Assembly: GCA_937996725.1 (NCBI GenBank)
Contig: CALKUR010000061.1
Span: 1 to 19,462 of the forward strand
Direction of reading: 5' to 3'
From: an uncultured Dechloromonas sp.
Lineage (GTDB): Bacteria; Pseudomonadota; Gammaproteobacteria; Burkholderiales; Rhodocyclaceae
DNA: 19,462 bases
Part shown: piece by piece, positions 7,255-15,240 of the stretch
Layout of the letters: the number at the start of each line of letters is the position of its first letter
Numbering within the stretch: position 1 is the first letter of the stretch
The notes under the pieces: generated by a model
The model's database searches: none
Seen by the model: only the letters and a program-made list of their open reading frames with translations
What the model was told of the DNA's origin: nothing
Translations under genes and position numbers: made by a program

Positions 7255-8802
7255 TTACTGCCCCGGACGGCGGACGAACATCTCGATCTGCTGGGCGGCG
7301 TTACCGCCTTCGTCATCATCATCCTGACTGGAAGATGCCGCCGGCTTCTGATTGCGTGCCTGTTCGACATTGTCCAGATAGGCCTCATCAACGTCGCCGG
7401 TGATGTAGCAGCCATTAAAGCATGAGGCATCGAAGTGATGAATGCGCGGGTTGCATTCGCGGACCGAAGCTTCCAGCGCATCCAGATCCTGATAGATCAG
7501 TTCGTCGGCACCAATCAGCGCGGCGATCTGCGAATCGGTGCGGCCCGTCGCGATCAACTCGCCACGCGTCGGCATATCGATGCCGTAAACATTAGGGAAA
7601 CGCACCGGGGGTGACGCTGAAGCAAAGTACACTTTTTTCGCACCAGCGGCACGTGCCATCTCCACGATCTCGTGGCTGGTAGTGCCACGCACGATGGAAT
7701 CATCGACCAGCATGACGTTCTTGCCAGCGAATTCCTGCGTAACGGTATTGAGTTTCTGGCGAACGGACTTCTTACGGGTCGATTGACCCGGCATGATGAA
7801 TGTACGGCCAATGTAACGGTTCTTGACGAAGCCTTCGCGGAACGGAATGCCCAGCGCCTGCGCCATCTGTAACGCAGCAGGCCGCGACGAATCGGGGATC
7901 GGAATCACGACATCGATATTCTTAGGATCGATCACCTTGCTCACTTTATCGGCCAGTTTTTCGCCCATACGCAAACGGGTTTCGTAGACCGACACGCCAT
8001 CCAGCATGGAATCCGGTCGAGCCAGATACACATACTCAAACAAGCATGGCGAGAGCTCATGACGGTCGGCGCACTGTTCGCGCGACATGTTGCGATCGAG
8101 GTCGACAAACACCGCCTCACCCGGCGCGACATCGTCGACACGCTCAAAACCCAACGTATCCAGCGGCACCGATTCCGACGCCAGCATCCATTCGGTGCCT
8201 TCGGGCGCTTCATTCTTGCCCAAAACTAAGGGTCGGATACCAAAAGGGTCACGGAAAGCCAGCAACCCATAACCGGCGATCATGACGACCACTGCATAGG
8301 CACCGCGCACACGCTGATGCACGCCGCGCACCGCTTTGAAGACGGCTTCTTTGTCGAGTACTGTGCCGCGTGCGGCTTTCTGCAGCTCGTGTGCCAGCAC
8401 GTTGAGCAGCACTTCAGAATCAGAATTGGTGTTGATGTGACGCAGATCCTGCTTGAAGAGCTGCTGCTTGAGCGCTTCGGCATTAGTGAGGTTGCCGTTA
8501 TGCGCCAGCATTAGACCAAACGGCGAGTTCACATAGAACGGCTGCGCTTCGGCAAAGTTGTAAGCCGAACCGGCCGTTGGATAGCGACAATGCGCAATCC
8601 CCCAGGTACCGGGTAGTGCACGCATGTTGCGCGTACGAAACACGTCACGGACCAGACCTGGTCCCTTATGCATGTGGAATGTGCTGCCTTCAGCGGTAGA
8701 AATCCCCGCCGCATCCTGGCCGCGGTGTTGCAACACCATCAGGCCATCATAAAGCAGCTGGTTAACCGGGGTGGTGGCGACGACGCCGATGATTCCGCAC
8801 AT
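7255..8802 (-). CDS. purF: Amidophosphoribosyltransferase
   Basis: PurF makes 5-phosphoribosylamine from PRPP and glutamine, the committed step of purine synthesis. The 515-residue product begins MCGIIGVV, so Cys2 becomes the N-terminal glutaminase nucleophile after Met removal. There is no propeptide, unlike the Bacillus-type enzyme. QHRGQDAAGI and AHNGNLTNAE are further glutaminase motifs. The PRPP-binding motif MLVDDSIVRGTTS lies at about residue 370, with VYGIDMPTRGELIA shortly after. The last 30 or so residues are an acidic, low-complexity tail (SSSQDDDDEGG). It sits 12 bases after cvpA and 12 bases before metZ. The cvpA-purF pairing is widespread in proteobacteria. Confidence 0.97.
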   Translation of the reverse strand: MCGIIGVVATTPVNQLLYDGLMVLQHRGQDAAGISTAEGSTFHMHKGPGLVRDVFRTRNMRALPGTWGIAHCRYPTAGSAYNFAEAQPFYVNSPFGLMLAHNGNLTNAEALKQQLFKQDLRHINTNSDSEVLLNVLAHELQKAARGTVLDKEAVFKAVRGVHQRVRGAYAVVVMIAGYGLLAFRDPFGIRPLVLGKNEAPEGTEWMLASESVPLDTLGFERVDDVAPGEAVFVDLDRNMSREQCADRHELSPCLFEYVYLARPDSMLDGVSVYETRLRMGEKLADKVSKVIDPKNIDVVIPIPDSSRPAALQMAQALGIPFREGFVKNRYIGRTFIMPGQSTRKKSVRQKLNTVTQEFAGKNVMLVDDSIVRGTTSHEIVEMARAAGAKKVYFASASPPVRFPNVYGIDMPTRGELIATGRTDSQIAALIGADELIYQDLDALEASVRECNPRIHHFDASCFNGCYITGDVDEAYLDNVEQARNQKPAASSSQDDDDEGGNAAQQIEMFVRRPGQ

Positions 8803-8814
8803 GGTGTGTCTCGA

Positions 8815-9411
8815 TTACTTGGAAATTGGATTCTTGGGGGCCAACTGGGGCGCAAGCTGTGGAGCCAACTGTGGCACTAATTGGGGGGCCAGCTGAGGTG
8901 CCATCTGGCTCAGAGCATCGGCGTAGGCGATATGCTTGGCCAGATCGGTGGGCAACCAGGGTTTAATGAATGTCACGCCCTGCTCGGCCAAAGGCGCGAA
9001 ACGCGCCTGACGCCACCAAAGTTCTTCGGGCAGTTTCGTCATGCCACCGATGGCAACCAGCAACAGAATCAGCAGCACACCACGCGCCGCACCAAAGACC
9101 ATGCCGAGGGTGCGATCGAAAAAACCCAGGCCAATGGCATGCAAGGTTTTACGCAGCAAGGCGCGGAAAATCGATACTGCCAGAATGGTCGCGATGAACA
9201 GGAGAATCCAGCCGCCGGCGATTTGCCAAAACGTAACCGTGAGATACGGGGCGAGCAACTGCGTACCGACCTGTTCGCCCCACTCTCGCGACACCAGGAA
9301 CGCCGCTACCCATGATCCTAGGGAGAGGACTTCGCTCACCATACCGCGCCAGGCGCCCAGCAGCACTGAGGCGGCCAGGATGGCAATGATGGCGTAGTCA
9401 AAACCGGTCAT
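8815..9411 (-). CDS. cvpA: CvpA family membrane protein
   Basis: A 198-residue inner-membrane protein named for colicin V production in E. coli, where it lies upstream of purF. It opens MTGFDYAIIAILAASVLLGA and has about four hydrophobic helices in the first 125 residues. These include the typical GMVSEVLSLGSWVAAF segment and LGMVFGAARGVLLILLLVA. The C-terminal end is unusual, with tandem Ala/Val-Pro-Gln-Leu units, annotated separately. It lies 12 bases before purF and 73 bases after the SPOR gene. No strong ribosome-binding site is visible. The molecular role of the family remains uncertain; envelope homeostasis and stress tolerance have been proposed. Confidence 0.93.
   Translation of the reverse strand: MTGFDYAIIAILAASVLLGAWRGMVSEVLSLGSWVAAFLVSREWGEQVGTQLLAPYLTVTFWQIAGGWILLFIATILAVSIFRALLRKTLHAIGLGFFDRTLGMVFGAARGVLLILLLVAIGGMTKLPEELWWRQARFAPLAEQGVTFIKPWLPTDLAKHIAYADALSQMAPQLAPQLVPQLAPQLAPQLAPKNPISK
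8833..8901 (-). repeat. Tandem APQL repeat at the C-terminus of CvpA
   Basis: Five tandem units of (A/V)PQL followed by a partial APK unit are encoded in 12-base steps near the end of cvpA. The codons vary freely between units: Pro as CCT, CCC and CCA; Gln as CAG and CAA; Leu as CTG, TTA, TTG and CTT. The repeat is therefore exact in protein but not in DNA. Confidence 0.85.
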
Positions 9412-9484
9412 AGCGCTTGAGACAGAAAAGACTGGCGGGAGTCGGACTGGGGCTGGCTAGTTACGGACCCGGTCGCGACCATCA

Positions 9485-10195
9485 TCATTTCTTGGCGATC
9501 ATGCCGTTCATACCGGCTTTGGTGATTTTGGCGAGCGCCTTATCGGCGGCGTCCTTGCTCGGGAACGGGCCAGCCTTAACGCGCGTCTTACCGGCCAAAT
9601 TACCGCTGGCCTCTTCGGTCCAGCTGCTAATACCCTGGGCTTTAAGCTTGGCACGCACCTGCTTCACGTTATCCGCATCAGCAAAGACGCCCACCTGAAT
9701 GTAGTACTGCCCGACCTGATCCTTGGCCTCTTTGCTGTCTTTTTTGTCCGCAGGCTTCTCGGCCGGTTTCTCTGCCTTCTTCTCGACTGGCTTCGCCGGT
9801 TCCGGTTTCTTTTCGACAACCGGCTTCGGCTCCGGCTTCACTTCGGGCTTGGCAGGTTCGGCAGCAGCCACCACAACCGGTGCTGCCGGTGATGCTGGTG
9901 CAGATTCAGCAATTTTCACGGGTGCGGCATCCACCGGTTTCGCATCGCTCTGAGTGGCTGGTACCGGAGCAGGCTCAGGCTCCGCCGGTGCCGGCGGGGC
10001 GACCGGCGCAGGCGCATTTCGCTCTTCTGCAGTCACGATGCGGAAATCGTTGAGTTGCGGTGGCGGCGTCGTATCCATGATCAGCGGTAAGACCGCTGCC
10101 ACGACGATGACAAAAAATGCCGCACCGATTAAACGACGGCGCGCACTCTTTTTGAGTTCCTGTTGTGTATCTGATTCCGGAGTATCTGGCTTCAT
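9485..10195 (-). CDS. SPOR-domain cell-division protein (DedD-like)
   Basis: A 236-residue protein with a short cytoplasmic N-terminus, one membrane helix at about residues 23-42 (LIGAAFFVIVVAAVLPLIMD) and a long Pro/Ala/Glu/Lys-rich linker (about 60-155). A C-terminal SPOR domain occupies about 160-236, opening VGQYYIQVGVFADADNVKQV. SPOR domains bind denuded glycan strands at the division septum, so the protein probably faces the periplasm and localises to the septum. The folC-SPOR-cvpA-purF order matches folC-dedD-cvpA-purF of E. coli, which supports a DedD-like identity. The start codon overlaps the folC stop by ATGA, indicating translational coupling. The linker is too low in complexity to carry further family information. 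Confidence 0.9.
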   Translation of the reverse strand: MKPDTPESDTQQELKKSARRRLIGAAFFVIVVAAVLPLIMDTTPPPQLNDFRIVTAEERNAPAPVAPPAPAEPEPAPVPATQSDAKPVDAAPVKIAESAPASPAAPVVVAAAEPAKPEVKPEPKPVVEKKPEPAKPVEKKAEKPAEKPADKKDSKEAKDQVGQYYIQVGVFADADNVKQVRAKLKAQGISSWTEEASGNLAGKTRVKAGPFPSKDAADKALAKITKAGMNGMIAKK

Positions 10196-11538
10196 GCCGT
10201 TCTGCCAAGGTCCCGCAGGATGTCCGCGACTGTTAGGAAAGATCCGAAGGCCACAATTCTATCACTCTCGGTCGCATTTTTTCGTGCTGCAGCATAAGCA
10301 CTCGGGGGATTTTCATATGACTCAATCTGGGCCGTTTTCACCCCCAGACTGATCAGGGTTTCCTGCAACTGCGCCGAAGTGGCCGAACGCGGGCTATCGA
10401 CCGGCGTCAGATACCAACGGTTAATTTGTTTCAGCAAGGGCTTGAGCACGCCGACCAAATCTTTATCGGCCATCATGCCGAGTACGCCATGCTGGGTATG
10501 AGCGAAAGGCAACTGGCCGAGGTTAGCGGCCAGCACGCTGGCGGCATCGGGATTATGTGCGACATCCAGTACCAGATCCGGAGGCCCGGGAATGACTTGG
10601 AAACGCCCAGCCAGCTCGGATTCAAGCAGGCCGCGGCGAACAGCACCCATGGCGACCGGCAAACGGTCTTGTAGGCAATCAATGGCCGTCATGGCGGCAG
10701 CGGCATTGCGCAGTTGGATTTTGCCGCGCAGGCCAGGATACGCCAAGCCACCGCGGCGCTGAATGCTTTCGACTGGCGTTCCGGGTTTACGCTGCCAGTA
10801 GCGCCACTGGATGCTGGGCAATCCCTCCTCGCCCGCCAGCGGTTCGAACCCGAACGCTTCGCCGATCAGGTACACGATGGCACCCTTTTCAGCCAGTTGC
10901 TTGCGCGCCGACACCGGCAAGTCAGGTTCGGCAACCACGATCGGTTGACCGGCCCGCGCGATGCCGATCTTTTCCAGCGCAATCGCTTCACGGGTGGATC
11001 CCAAATAGTCCTGATGGTCGAGTGCAACACCAGTCACGACCGCCACATCTGGGTCATACAGATTCACGGCATCCAGTCGACCGCCCAACCCTACTTCCAG
11101 CACCATGACATCCACATCGGCCGCGAGAAAGACCTCCATGGCCGCGAGTGTGGTGAATTCGAAATACGTGAGCGTTTCGCCCGTGATAGCACGCGCCTCT
11201 TCAACACGATCAAATGCGGCGACGATGCGCGCATCCTCGACCGGTACGCCATTTAGACGGATACGTTCATTGAAATGCACCAGATGTGGGCTCGTATAGG
11301 TGCCCACCTTGTAGCCGGCGCGATCGAGGATGTTACTCAGATAGGTGACGACCGAGCCCTTGCCGTTCGTGCCGCCCACCGTAAAGATCGGTTTACCTGC
11401 CAGCCGTTTGGCGTGGCGCAATTCTGCGGCGACAATCGCAACGCGATCCAGACCGAGCTCAATACCCGCCTCACCCCGTGGGTGCATGCGTTCGATATGG
11501 TCTAGCCAGGCAGCCAGACTTTCGTGCTTAGCGGACAT
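10192..11538 (-). CDS. folC: Dihydrofolate synthase/folylpolyglutamate synthase
   Basis: FolC adds glutamate to dihydropteroate and to folates with ATP. The 448-residue product carries the Mur-ligase-type P-loop GGTNGKGSV at about residues 55-63. It is followed by GTYTSPHLVHFNERI, EVGLGGRLDAVN, and the central VALDHQDYLG that contributes metal ligands. The C-terminal domain shows VLDVAHNPDA and a final IVAFGSFLTVADILR. Length and motif spacing are normal. No strong ribosome-binding site lies before the ATG at 11538, which is 39 bases after the accD stop. It overlaps the SPOR gene by 4 bases. The accD-folC pair is conserved across proteobacteria. Confidence 0.96.
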   Translation of the reverse strand: MSAKHESLAAWLDHIERMHPRGEAGIELGLDRVAIVAAELRHAKRLAGKPIFTVGGTNGKGSVVTYLSNILDRAGYKVGTYTSPHLVHFNERIRLNGVPVEDARIVAAFDRVEEARAITGETLTYFEFTTLAAMEVFLAADVDVMVLEVGLGGRLDAVNLYDPDVAVVTGVALDHQDYLGSTREAIALEKIGIARAGQPIVVAEPDLPVSARKQLAEKGAIVYLIGEAFGFEPLAGEEGLPSIQWRYWQRKPGTPVESIQRRGGLAYPGLRGKIQLRNAAAAMTAIDCLQDRLPVAMGAVRRGLLESELAGRFQVIPGPPDLVLDVAHNPDAASVLAANLGQLPFAHTQHGVLGMMADKDLVGVLKPLLKQINRWYLTPVDSPRSATSAQLQETLISLGVKTAQIESYENPPSAYAAARKNATESDRIVAFGSFLTVADILRDLGRTA

Positions 11539-11577
11539 CGCTGCGCGACATACGATGAAGGCACCCCACGCGTTCGA

Positions 11578-12447
11578 TCAGGAGCAGACGGGTTCCTTGC
11601 GCAGGAGGCGCAGCAGTGACGACAACTCGTCACGCAGGCTCTTGCGATGAACGATCATGTCGATGGCCCCCTTCTCAAGCAGGAACTCGGCACGCTGGAA
11701 GCCTTCTGGCAGTTTTTCTCGGACAGTCTGTTCGATCACACGCGGACCCGCAAAACCTACCAACGCATTCGGTTCGGCAATCACCACATCACCCACAAAA
11801 GCAAACGATGCCGAGACACCACCCATGGTCGGATCAGTCAGCACCGTGATGAACGGCAAGCCATGGCGCGCCAGCTCAGAAATAGCGGCCGTCGTTTTGG
11901 CCATCTGCATCAGCGAAAACAGGCCTTCCTGCATACGGGCACCGCCCGACGCCGTGATACAGACAAAGCCGCATTTGTTTTCAATGGCGGCCCGCACACC
12001 GCGAACAAAACGTTCGCCCAGCACGGAGCCCATTGAACCACCCATGAATTCGAACTCGAAACAGGCCACCACGGCCGGCTCGGCTTCAATCGACCCCTGC
12101 ATCACCACGAGTGAATCCGTTTCACTGGTCTGCTTCTGGGCCTCTGCGACGCGTATCGGATACGGGCGGCTGTCAACAAACTTGAGGGCATCTTTGGGGC
12201 GCACATCCGCACCAAGTTCGGTACGGCCATGGGCATCCATGAGCATATCGAGGCGTTCGCGTGCCTTCACGCGATGATGATGCTCGCACTTCGGGCAGAC
12301 CTGCATGTTGGCTTCGAGGTCCGCCGTGTAGAGCACGGTTTCGCAGTTGGGGCACTTGCACCACAGGCCTTCTGGTAACGCACTCTTGCGCTGTTGACCA
12401 TCCGCACGTTTGATCTTCGGGGGCAGCAGTTTGTTAACCCAGTTCAT
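11578..12447 (-). CDS. accD: Acetyl-CoA carboxylase carboxyltransferase subunit beta
   Basis: AccD pairs with AccA to transfer the carboxyl group from biotin to acetyl-CoA, forming malonyl-CoA for fatty acid synthesis. The 289-residue product has the N-terminal four-cysteine zinc ribbon (Cys32, Cys35, Cys51, Cys54, in CKCPNC and VCPKCEHH). The crotonase-fold signatures FMGGSMGSVLGERFVRG and SGGARMQEGLFSLMQMAKT are also present. The C-terminal GFAGPRVIEQTVREKLPEGF is a family hallmark. AGGAG sits about 7 bases before the ATG at 12447, so the start is firm. It follows trpA by 32 bases; trpFBA-accD-folC is the usual betaproteobacterial order. Confidence 0.97.
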   Translation of the reverse strand: MNWVNKLLPPKIKRADGQQRKSALPEGLWCKCPNCETVLYTADLEANMQVCPKCEHHHRVKARERLDMLMDAHGRTELGADVRPKDALKFVDSRPYPIRVAEAQKQTSETDSLVVMQGSIEAEPAVVACFEFEFMGGSMGSVLGERFVRGVRAAIENKCGFVCITASGGARMQEGLFSLMQMAKTTAAISELARHGLPFITVLTDPTMGGVSASFAFVGDVVIAEPNALVGFAGPRVIEQTVREKLPEGFQRAEFLLEKGAIDMIVHRKSLRDELSSLLRLLRKEPVCS

Positions 12448-12479
12448 CGTGTGCTCCTATCCTATCGATTCGTCAGTTC

Positions 12480-13289
12480 TTACTTGGCACTGGCTTGATC
12501 CACACCAGCGCGAATATTTTTCATCACGGCGAGCAGCGCAGCACGTGCTTCACCTGCCGGCGCATCGGTGATGGCGTCGATCAGGCGGCTACCCACCACC
12601 ACCGCATCGGCCATGCCCGCCAAACGTTCAGCGGTGCTGGCATCACGAATGCCGAAACCCACGCCAACCGGTAAGCCCGTTTTAGCGCGAATCTGCGGAA
12701 TCCGCTGGGACACTTCGTGCAAGTCGAGGTGACCGGCACCCGTGACCCCTTTTAGGGAAACATAATACAGGTAGCCGCTGGCCACCTTAGCGACGGCCGC
12801 GATCCGCTCTTCCGTTGAGGTCGGTGCCAGTAGATAGATTGGATCCATATCGACGGCCCGCAACTGCTGAGCAAAGTCTGCCGATTCTTCCGGCGGATAA
12901 TCGACGACGAGGATGCCATCGGCCCCAGCCGCTTTGGCAGCGGTCACAAATGCGGTCTGTCCAATGCATTCGATCGGATTAGCGTAGCCCATCAGCACGA
13001 TCGGCGTTTCCTGATTGGTCTTACGAAACTCGGCAACCAGGGCGAGTGTCTGATGCAGCCCCACACCATTGGCGATGGCACGCTCAGCGGCACGCTGAAT
13101 CACCGGACCATCGGCCATCGGATCCGAAAACGGCACACCCAGTTCGATCACGTCGGCACCGCCTTCGACTAAGGCGTGCAGAAGATCAACCGTCAGCGTT
13201 GGCGACGGGTCGCCAGCCATAATGTAGGGAATCAGGCCCTTACGGCGCTGCTTAGCTAGCGCGGCAAAGGTATCAGCAATGCGGCCCAT
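12480..13289 (-). CDS. trpA: Tryptophan synthase alpha subunit
   Basis: TrpA cleaves indole-3-glycerol phosphate to indole and glyceraldehyde 3-phosphate, passing indole to TrpB through a tunnel. The 269-residue product has the catalytic Glu49 in DVIELGVPFSDP and Asp60 in ADGPVIQRA. The phosphate-binding segments GVTGAG and VGFGIRDA are also present. Its ATG overlaps the trpB stop by one base (TAATG), and GGAGG lies 7 bases upstream inside the last codons of trpB. Translation is therefore probably coupled, which suits a complex with equal numbers of the two subunits. Confidence 0.97.
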   Translation of the reverse strand: MGRIADTFAALAKQRRKGLIPYIMAGDPSPTLTVDLLHALVEGGADVIELGVPFSDPMADGPVIQRAAERAIANGVGLHQTLALVAEFRKTNQETPIVLMGYANPIECIGQTAFVTAAKAAGADGILVVDYPPEESADFAQQLRAVDMDPIYLLAPTSTEERIAAVAKVASGYLYYVSLKGVTGAGHLDLHEVSQRIPQIRAKTGLPVGVGFGIRDASTAERLAGMADAVVVGSRLIDAITDAPAGEARAALLAVMKNIRAGVDQASAK

Positions 13290-14566
13290 TATTTGGCCTC
13301 CACATTGTTGCTATCGTTGACTTGCATACCCGCCTTGGCGAAGGCCGTCCGACAGCTCTGGCGACAATAAAATTCCATGCCACTTGCTTCCGACACAATG
13401 TGCAGATCTTTATCACCACGACCCGACAGGTTCACCAGTAGGATTTTGTCTTTAGGGAGCGTTGGTGCCAGCTTGGCCGCGTAGGCCAGGGCATGACTCG
13501 ATTCCAGCGCCGGGATAATGCCTTCGATACGACACAGGTCATGAAATGCCTGCAGCGCTTCTTTATCGGTGGCACCGACGTATTCGGCACGACCACTGTC
13601 CTTCAACCATGCATGTTCTGGGCCGACGCCCGGGTAATCCAGACCGGCCGAGATCGAATGGGTTTCGATGATCTGGCCGTTATCGTCTTGCAGCAGGTAG
13701 GTACGGTTACCGTGCAGCACACCCGGCTTACCCAATTGCAACGAGGCCGCATGACGCGGCGTATCGATGCCATCACCCGCGGCTTCAACGCCGATCAGGC
13801 GCACGCTATCGTGCGGGATGTAATCGTAAAAGATACCCATGGCGTTGGAACCGCCGCCCACACAGGCGATGACGGCATCTGGCTGGCGACCAACCATGTC
13901 CGGCATTTGCTTAACGCACTCTTTGCCAACGACCGAATTAAAGTCGCGCACCATCTTCGGATACGGGTGCGGACCAGCGACTGTGCCGATGATGTAGAAC
14001 GTATCTTCGACATTAGTCACCCAATCGCGCATCGCTTCGTTAAGCGCATCTTTGAGGGTCTTAGAACCGCTCGTCACGGGCACCACTTCGGCACCCAGTA
14101 ACTTCATACGGTAGACGTTAGCCGATTGCCGACCCACATCCTCCGCACCCATATACACCACGCACTTCATACCAAAGCGCGCCGCCACGGTGGCCGAGGC
14201 CACGCCGTGTTGGCCCGCGCCTGTTTCTGCGATGACGCGCTGCTTGCCCATGCGCTTGGCCAGCAAGGCCTGACCGATGGTGTTGTTGATCTTGTGGGCA
14301 CCGGTGTGATTGAGGTCTTCACGTTTCAGGTAGATCTGTGCCCCGCCCAGAATTTCGCTCCAGCGTTTGGCGTGATAAATCGGACTCGGACGACCGACGA
14401 AGTGCTTTAGTTCGCTCTGGAATTCGGCGATAAATTCCGGATCGCGGCTGTAGTGCGCGTAGGCATGCTTGAGCTCTTCCAGCGCGGCAACCAGCGTTTC
14501 CGAAACGAAGGAGCCACCATAAGGACCAAAATGCCCGCGGGCGTCGGGGTAATCGTAAGACATCAT
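13289..14566 (-). CDS. trpB: Tryptophan synthase beta subunit, with extended C-terminus
   Basis: TrpB condenses indole with serine using pyridoxal phosphate. The 425-residue product shows the cofactor lysine, Lys92, in HTGAHKINN, then AETGAGQHG, the GGGSNAMG phosphate loop and the final SGRGDKD. Family members normally end some 12-18 residues after GRGDKD. Here the chain continues with about 24 further residues, including FYCRQSCRTAF, which resembles half of a small zinc-binding module. The last codons of this tail contain the ribosome-binding site of trpA. Two adjacent ATG codons are possible starts; the ribosome-binding site is weak. The gene lies 35 bases after trpF. Confidence 0.96.
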   Translation of the reverse strand: MMSYDYPDARGHFGPYGGSFVSETLVAALEELKHAYAHYSRDPEFIAEFQSELKHFVGRPSPIYHAKRWSEILGGAQIYLKREDLNHTGAHKINNTIGQALLAKRMGKQRVIAETGAGQHGVASATVAARFGMKCVVYMGAEDVGRQSANVYRMKLLGAEVVPVTSGSKTLKDALNEAMRDWVTNVEDTFYIIGTVAGPHPYPKMVRDFNSVVGKECVKQMPDMVGRQPDAVIACVGGGSNAMGIFYDYIPHDSVRLIGVEAAGDGIDTPRHAASLQLGKPGVLHGNRTYLLQDDNGQIIETHSISAGLDYPGVGPEHAWLKDSGRAEYVGATDKEALQAFHDLCRIEGIIPALESSHALAYAAKLAPTLPKDKILLVNLSGRGDKDLHIVSEASGMEFYCRQSCRTAFAKAGMQVNDSNNVEAK

Positions 14567-14580
14567 TAACCGAACTTTCT

Positions 14581-14597
14581 GACTACGGAGAGTAGCC
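14581..14597 (-). other. Small intercistronic hairpin between trpF and trpB
   Basis: On the minus strand GGCTAC and GTAGTC pair (one G-U) around a TCTCC loop, in the 35-base gap between trpF and trpB. There is no T-tract, so it is not a terminator. It could slow mRNA decay or separate translation of the two genes, or be chance. Confidence 0.25.
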
Positions 14598-14601
14598 TCT
14601 A

Positions 14602-15228
14602 TCAGGCACCACGTACGGCACTGACAAAGGCGCGAATCTTGGCGGCATCTTTGATGCCTTTAGCGCTTTCCACGCCGGACGACACATCGACCGCCGCCGG
14701 CCGCACCTGACGAATGGCTTCAGCCACGTTGTCGGGGTTCAGGCCACCGGAAAGAATCACCGGCAGCGGGCAGGAGGCCGGCACCAGCGACCAGTCGAAC
14801 GACTCACCGCTACCGCCGTAAGCCGGGGTCCAGGTGTCGAGCAACAGCGCGCGCGCCGAGGGGAATTGCGAGGCGAATTCTAACAGATCCACCCCCGGTC
14901 GAACCCGCGCTACACGGAGGTACGGCAGGCCGAAACCCTCGCACTGGTCGACAGTTTCATCGCCATGGAATTGCAGCAAATTGAGCGGTACGGCTTCGAT
15001 CACCCGGTGCACTTCCGCCCGCGAGGCGTTCACAAAGAGCCCCACGATGGTGACAAAGGGCGGCACATGACGGCAAAGCTCGGCGGCCTGCTCAATCGAC
15101 ACATGGCGTGGGCTATTGGGGTAAAACACTAGGCCGACCGCATCGACCCCGGCGGCGACCGCCGCCTGCACGTCTTCCGCACGGGTCAGACCGCAAATCT
15201 TGATTCGGGGTGTCGTAGTGTTATTCAT
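14602..15228 (-). CDS. trpF: Phosphoribosylanthranilate isomerase
   Basis: TrpF isomerises N-(5-phosphoribosyl)anthranilate to CdRP in tryptophan synthesis. The 208-residue TIM barrel has the catalytic cysteine, Cys12, in IKICGLT and the catalytic aspartate, Asp131, in LLLDTWTP. It also has LQFHGDE and the C-terminal phosphate-binding segments SGGLNPDNV and VDVSSGVES. The start follows the truA stop by 12 bases. TrpC and the anthranilate genes are not in the window, consistent with the split trp operons of betaproteobacteria. No trp leader peptide or attenuator was seen upstream. Confidence 0.96.
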   Translation of the reverse strand: MNNTTTPRIKICGLTRAEDVQAAVAAGVDAVGLVFYPNSPRHVSIEQAAELCRHVPPFVTIVGLFVNASRAEVHRVIEAVPLNLLQFHGDETVDQCEGFGLPYLRVARVRPGVDLLEFASQFPSARALLLDTWTPAYGGSGESFDWSLVPASCPLPVILSGGLNPDNVAEAIRQVRPAAVDVSSGVESAKGIKDAAKIRAFVSAVRGA

Positions 15229-15240
15229 GCCGTTGTTTGA

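Noticed and set aside
12480..15228. trp attenuator or leader peptide ahead of trpF/trpB
   Set aside because: The trp genes lie inside a longer run with very short gaps; no tryptophan-rich short frame and no terminator-antiterminator pair was found.
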